Under the pieces are notes generated by a model. It searched no databases. It saw only the letters and a program-made list of their open reading frames with translations, and was not told the DNA's origin. A DNA stretch of 8,399 bases from positions 9,777 to 18,175 of the forward strand of contig DEZY01000060.1 of NCBI GenBank assembly GCA_002365735.1, given 5' to 3'. The stretch's first letter is position 1. Each line of letters starts with the position of its first letter. A program made the translations under genes and the position numbers. Of the stretch, positions 4,536-8,399 are shown piece by piece. Origin of the DNA: Actinobacteria bacterium UBA3120 (lineage in GTDB: Bacteria > Actinomycetota > Actinomycetes > S36-B12).

Positions 4536-6343
4536 CAGGCTTCACCAAGTGAAATTTCACGCAGTGAGCGCCGGTAGGACTCCATTTCGACAAGCTGGTT
4601 CAACAATTGGGTTGGATCTCCACTTTCTTCGGATCGGGTGAGCTCACCTTTTAACTCATCAATTTTTTTTGACGAATCCACTTCCAGCAACCTGGCAATC
4701 ATGCCCACTGCGTAGCGATCTTGCGATCCGGCTTCCGTTGGCATCGGCTCAACGGCGAGTTCGCGGATCGTCGACCGGATCTCGTCGTTCTCGGCGCTGG
4801 CGAGCACCCGGTCGATCCACGCCATGCCATCAAGTTGCGCAGTTGGTCCGCCAGCCGATGCAATTGCTACATGAACCGCCGCAGCTTTGGAGTGGGTGAA
4901 AGCTGACTCTTCAACGGAGGCGTACCAATGGCTGACGGCACCGGGCAGTTGCAATGCTGCCTTAAGTGATTCACGCTCCACACTTGAGCCAACGGTGGAT
5001 TTGCGGGATTGACGCGATGCAGGGGCGCTTCCACCGACAGACTTGGCAACTGTGCCCGGGTCCATGCCGAGCCATCCCGCCAAACGCCGCGAATACTCCG
5101 GCCGCAATGCCGAATCGCGGATCTTTCGAATAATAGGAGCACTTTCCTGTAAAGCTGCAATGCGCCCTTCGCTGGTGCCCAGATCATAGGAGTTCAAGAC
5201 AGACTTGATGGCAAATTCAAAAAGTGGCACACGACTTTCAATAAGTGCTCGAACCGCAGCATCACCCTGTTGCAGCCGCAAATCACACGGATCCAGTCCG
5301 CCCGGCTCTACCGCCACGAAAGTTTGGGACACGAATTTCTGATCTTCCTCGAATGCGCGCAATGCTGCCTTTTGCCCGGCTGCATCTCCATCGAAAGTAA
5401 AAATCACATGGCCACGCATCCGGTCGTCATCCATGAGAATCCTGCGCAGCACCCTGATGTGATCTGATCCAAATGCTGTCCCACAGGTAGCTACCGCCGT
5501 ACCCACACCCGCGAGGTGCGCGGCCATAACGTCGGTGTAACCCTCGACAATGACCGCTTGCTGCTCCTTGGAAATCAGGCGTTTTGCAATGTCGAGACCG
5601 TAAAGAACATGGCTCTTTTTATAGATAGGTGTTTCAGGGGTATTGAGGTACTTAGGCCCCTCGTCATCGTCATAGAGTTTACGAGCACCGAAACCAATTA
5701 CGTCACCACCGAGTTCGCGAATTGGCCACACCAGTCGGCCACGGAACCGGTCGTAAACGCCGCGATTGCCTTGGGACACTAAACCACCGGCGAGTAGCTC
5801 CTGATCGCTGAAGCCCGCCTGGCGTAGGTGCTTAGTGAGTGCGTCCCACCCTTTGGGGGCGTACCCCACGCTAAAAGTTGTACAAATTTCAGATTCAAAT
5901 CCGCGCTGGGTCAGAAACTCTCGACCAGTGTGCGCCTCCGGTGTCACCAGTTGCGCTTGGTAAAACTCAGTTGCACTTTTATGGGCCTCAATCAAGCGTT
6001 TACGCTGGCCCTGTTGTTTATTCGGGGTCGATCCCCCGTCAACGTATTGCAGCTGGACCCCGGCTTTGTCAGCAAGTTTCTCAACGGTTTCAGCAAAACT
6101 AAGATGATCAATTTTTTGAACAAAACTGAGTAGGTCGCCGCCTTCACCACAACCAAAGCAGTACCACATGCCACGGCTTGGAGTTACGTGGAAACTTGGT
6201 GAGCGCTCCTCATGAAATGGACACAGGCCTTTTAAGGATCCTCCACCGGCGGATTTTAAGGTCACGTACTCAGAGACAACCTGGTCGATGCGGGCTCGCT
6301 CACGAACAAGGGCTATGTCCTCGTCTCTGATCCGGCCCGCCAT
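4535..6343 (-). CDS. dnaG: DNA primase DnaG
   Basis: Synthesises the RNA primers for lagging-strand DNA replication, working with the replicative helicase DnaB. The 602 residues are full length and show the family order. The N-terminal CHC2 zinc ribbon has C41-x2-H44 and C62-x2-C65 (CPFH, CFGC). The catalytic core N-domain covers about 125-250, with YDRFRGRLVWPI and VIGFGAR. The Toprim domain (about 262-345) has the acidic metal-binding residues E267 in VEGYTDV and D318/D320 in FDGDAAG, plus CGTAFGSDH (287-295) and DPCDLR (351-356). The remaining 160 residues form the C-terminal helicase-interaction region, which is variable between species. All key residues are present. The ATG start puts the zinc domain at its usual distance from the N-terminus. 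The stop overlaps the start of the PH-like gene by one base. The class V PLP gene is divergent upstream, with 56 bases between starts. Confidence 0.98.
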   Translation of the reverse strand: MAGRIRDEDIALVRERARIDQVVSEYVTLKSAGGGSLKGLCPFHEERSPSFHVTPSRGMWYCFGCGEGGDLLSFVQKIDHLSFAETVEKLADKAGVQLQYVDGGSTPNKQQGQRKRLIEAHKSATEFYQAQLVTPEAHTGREFLTQRGFESEICTTFSVGYAPKGWDALTKHLRQAGFSDQELLAGGLVSQGNRGVYDRFRGRLVWPIRELGGDVIGFGARKLYDDDEGPKYLNTPETPIYKKSHVLYGLDIAKRLISKEQQAVIVEGYTDVMAAHLAGVGTAVATCGTAFGSDHIRVLRRILMDDDRMRGHVIFTFDGDAAGQKAALRAFEEDQKFVSQTFVAVEPGGLDPCDLRLQQGDAAVRALIESRVPLFEFAIKSVLNSYDLGTSEGRIAALQESAPIIRKIRDSALRPEYSRRLAGWLGMDPGTVAKSVGGSAPASRQSRKSTVGSSVERESLKAALQLPGAVSHWYASVEESAFTHSKAAAVHVAIASAGGPTAQLDGMAWIDRVLASAENDEIRSTIRELAVEPMPTEAGSQDRYAVGMIARLLEVDSSKKIDELKGELTRSEESGDPTQLLNQLVEMESYRRSLREISLGEA

Positions 6344-6399
6344 GTGGTCAGTCTACGACCGGTGCACACCAGCGGCCCGAACCAAGGTTGAATGCATCC

Positions 6400-7608
6400 A
6401 TGGCCAACGACAGATCAGGTTTAGACGTAGCCCGCCTTCGAGCCGATACCCGCGGCTGTGCCGAGGTGGTGCACCTCAATAATGCCGGCAGCGCCCTGCC
6501 TCCTTCGATAGTTGTCGACACCATGGTCGAGCACCTGCGCCGCGAGGAAATGATCGGTGGATACGAAGCTCACGCTCAGGCTGCCGAGCGAATTGAGTCG
6601 GTACGCGATTCAATCGGTCTCTTACTGGACACCAGTGGTTCCAATATCGCACTCAGTATTTCAGCTACGGACTCATGGGATCGAGCATTTAGCGCCATAA
6701 ATTTTGCAAACGATTTCGGTCCGCACACCAAAATGCTCGCATCGTCGTCCGAATACGCATCCAATGTGTTGCCAGTTATGCAACTGGCTCGCCACCATGG
6801 AGTGCAGCTTGAATTTATTCCCGATGACGAAAATGGAATAACCGATGTCGCCGCCTTAGAGTCAATGCTCGACGACCAGGTGGCGGTAGTCCTGATCAAT
6901 CATTGCCCGAGCCAAAACGGATTAATAAATCCAGTTGCCGCAATTGGTCATGCGCTCGAGCGGGAGCAATCAAATGCGTGGTATCTCGTGGATGCATGTC
7001 AGTCCGTTGGGCAAATGCCCATTGATGTCACCGAGATTGGTGCTGATTTCTTAAGTGTGACCGGCCGCAAGTTTGTTCGCGGCCCACGGGCAACAGGTTT
7101 CATGTATTGCTCACCACGCTCATTAGCCGAGCTTGAACCTTTCCCGGCCGATTTGCACGGAGCGCATTGGGACCCTGACGGCTACACCATGCGGTCTAAT
7201 GCCCAACGATTCGAGTCCTGGGAAAAGGATTATGCCGCTCTATTGGGACTCGGGGCGGCGGTTGACTATTCACTGGCACTCGGCCTGGACGCGATTGGGC
7301 AGCGGATCACTTATCTAGCAAAAGAGATGCGGCGCATGCTCGCTGAAATCCCTGGCATTGAGGTCCTAGACCGTGGAATTGAAAAAAGTGGAATCATCAC
7401 CTTCCGGCATGAGCGGATTGAGGCTGCGGCAATTGTCGCCGGACTAAAGGAATCGGGAATCAACGTTTCCCTGGGAACACCTGAATACTCACAGGTTGAC
7501 TACCTGGCCCACGGTGTGACTTCCATGGTTCGAGTTTCACCGCATGTCTACAACACGCGAGAAGAACTTGAAACCTGCGCTGAAGTTGTTCGCGGCTTTT
7601 CACGCTAG
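6400..7608 (+). CDS. Class V aminotransferase-fold PLP enzyme (cysteine desulfurase / EgtE-like)
   Basis: A soluble fold-type I PLP enzyme of 402 residues, usual for the family. Visible marks, numbered from ATG 6400: the N-terminal LNNAGSALPP (26-35) substrate-site loop, LVDACQSVGQ (196-205) with the PLP-ring-binding Asp198, and SVTGRKFVRGPRATGF (219-234) with Lys224 as the Schiff-base lysine. Class V members include cysteine desulfurases, hercynylcysteine lyase EgtE of ergothioneine synthesis, and isopenicillin N epimerase-like enzymes. The GRKFVRGPR form is seen in EgtE-like proteins, but no other ergothioneine gene is in the window, and the active-site cysteine loop of true desulfurases is not evident. 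Substrate is therefore unknown. ATG 6400 with AAGG at 6384-6387 is preferred over TTG 6388, which directly abuts that site. It is divergent from dnaG, and its stop overlaps the convergent dgt stop. Confidence 0.85.
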   Translation: MANDRSGLDVARLRADTRGCAEVVHLNNAGSALPPSIVVDTMVEHLRREEMIGGYEAHAQAAERIESVRDSIGLLLDTSGSNIALSISATDSWDRAFSAINFANDFGPHTKMLASSSEYASNVLPVMQLARHHGVQLEFIPDDENGITDVAALESMLDDQVAVVLINHCPSQNGLINPVAAIGHALEREQSNAWYLVDACQSVGQMPIDVTEIGADFLSVTGRKFVRGPRATGFMYCSPRSLAELEPFPADLHGAHWDPDGYTMRSNAQRFESWEKDYAALLGLGAAVDYSLALGLDAIGQRITYLAKEMRRMLAEIPGIEVLDRGIEKSGIITFRHERIEAAAIVAGLKESGINVSLGTPEYSQVDYLAHGVTSMVRVSPHVYNTREELETCAEVVRGFSR

Positions 7609-8399
7609 CGACAGTATTGGCTGTGCCACTGTTCAATACTGATATCGGTCAAACTGGCGACCTGATCAATCACGACGCGGAACCGTTCACCATCGGTTTT
7701 AGCACTGTCAAAAGTTGGCTTGAGCCAACGCTCAAGATTGCGACCCTCGTCGAGCACCAAGGCATGTACTAGTTCAGCAATGATTTCGCGCTGGCGGGTA
7801 TATGCTCGATCTGCTCCTGGTCGATTCATGACCCATTTGACCGCAACGGTTTTCATTACCGCGACTTCGTCTCGCACCTCTTGGGGCACAATTAAAGTGG
7901 CGTCATAACGCGTGAGTCGCTGATCCCCATACTGTTGCTGGGTCGCGATTTGAGCCGACACACTAAAACGGGCAATTAGGTGGCTGGTGAATTTCTTGAG
8001 CATCACCATGCTGCGCATTGAGCCATCAAATGAACTGGGGAAATAATCGAGGCGGCGAAGTCGTGACACCGCCTCCTGCAGTTGTTCGATCGGGACCTCG
8101 GGCAAATACCTTTCCCGGGCAATTGAACACAGTTCATCAGTGACATTTTCGTCATCAAATTCCAGGATTGAGACTAAGCCCGAATGAACAGCGTCCTCGA
8201 AGTCATGTACCGAATAAGCGACATCGTCGGACCAATCCATGACCTGCTCTTCTAGGCAGGTTTGGGTTCCTGGGGCACCCGAACGCAACCACGCAAAAAC
8301 TTCCGAGTCGTCCTCGTAGTAGCCAAACTTCGGGTTACCCGGAGTTCGGGCCCACGGGTATTTGCAGGAGGCATCAAGGGATGCCCGCGTGAGGTTCAG
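7605..8399 (-). CDS. dgt: dGTP triphosphohydrolase-like HD-domain protein, C-terminal part, 5' truncated by window edge
   Basis: Deoxynucleoside triphosphate triphosphohydrolase family: members cleave dGTP or other dNTPs to the nucleoside and triphosphate and so trim the dNTP pool. The 264 visible residues begin inside the HD domain, with CKYPWARTPGNPKFGYY (12-28), a stretch typical of the actinobacterial Dgt group. Then come CLEEQVMDWSDDVAYSVHD (48-66), containing the metal-site Asp of the HD motif and the conserved DD-x-A-Y-x-x-H-D, and a long helical C-terminal region. The first HD residues and the start codon lie beyond 8399, and the frame is open across the edge. In mycobacteria dgt lies next to dnaG; here it has the same orientation as dnaG but is separated by the inverted class V gene. 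The nearest ATG inside the window (8288) is internal and not the start. Specificity among dNTPs cannot be read from sequence. Confidence 0.92.
   Translation of the reverse strand: MNLTRASLDASCKYPWARTPGNPKFGYYEDDSEVFAWLRSGAPGTQTCLEEQVMDWSDDVAYSVHDFEDAVHSGLVSILEFDDENVTDELCSIARERYLPEVPIEQLQEAVSRLRRLDYFPSSFDGSMRSMVMLKKFTSHLIARFSVSAQIATQQQYGDQRLTRYDATLIVPQEVRDEVAVMKTVAVKWVMNRPGADRAYTRQREIIAELVHALVLDEGRNLERWLKPTFDSAKTDGERFRVVIDQVASLTDISIEQWHSQYCR

Noticed and set aside
4867..5187. A 106-codon minus-strand open frame
   Set aside because: It is an alternative frame inside dnaG, which is intact and carries all expected motifs.
6576..6899. A 107-codon minus-strand open frame
   Set aside because: It is antisense to the class V PLP gene, whose lysine and aspartate motifs are in the plus frame.
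1..8399. CRISPR array, insertion sequence or integrase genes
   Set aside because: I saw no regularly spaced repeats, no transposase or recombinase motif in any frame, and no target-site duplications around the PLP gene or the relic region.

Overview
The window looks like a chromosomal segment of an actinobacterium, probably an uncultured aquatic lineage of moderate GC content; the lineage is an inference from gene order and cannot be settled here. The main anchor is on the minus strand: a dGTP triphosphohydrolase-like gene (dgt, running off the right edge), DNA primase dnaG, a small conserved PH-like protein and tRNA-Asn(GTT). As I recall it, this resembles the dgt-dnaG-hypothetical-tRNA-Asn order of mycobacteria. 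GTG starts and few strong Shine-Dalgarno sites also fit.

Layout. Positions 1-464: the C-terminal half of a zinc-type alcohol dehydrogenase/quinone oxidoreductase (+). Positions 465-980: no convincing gene, but two tandem hairpins behind the stop and an AT-rich stretch with a TGTGA/TCACA inverted repeat. Positions 981-1688: a six-helix membrane protein with a six-fold G-[SA]-x-x-[FY] repeat, resembling tandem YrhK units (+). Positions 1689-2279: a decayed region holding the C-terminal relic of a berberine-bridge-type FAD oxidoreductase (-) and a second open frame of about 94 codons with no recognisable identity. Positions 2280-3488: two divergently transcribed exported proteins. One is a four-cysteine protein of unknown function (-). 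The other is an allene-oxide-cyclase/dirigent-like beta-barrel protein (+) whose signal peptide appears to be cut by an in-frame TAA. Positions 3632-3823: a 63-residue CDGSH iron-sulfur protein (-). Positions 3920-3995: tRNA-Asn (-). Positions 4032-6343: the PH-like protein and dnaG, joined by a one-base stop/start overlap (-). Positions 6400-7608: a class V PLP enzyme of the cysteine desulfurase/EgtE type (+), lying inverted between dnaG and dgt. Positions 7605-8399: dgt (-).

How it fits together. dnaG with its coupled PH-like partner and tRNA-Asn form the informational core; dgt (dNTP pool control) is its usual neighbour. The class V enzyme seems to be an insertion between them, and its stop codon overlaps the dgt stop in a shared CTAG. 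The left part (about 470-3630) is accessory in character: exported or membrane proteins of unknown role, gene relics and hairpins. I do not see a clear undescribed defence or mobile system. The most notable observations are the interrupted signal peptide and the divergent exported pair, the six-fold membrane repeat, and the FAD-oxidoreductase relic.
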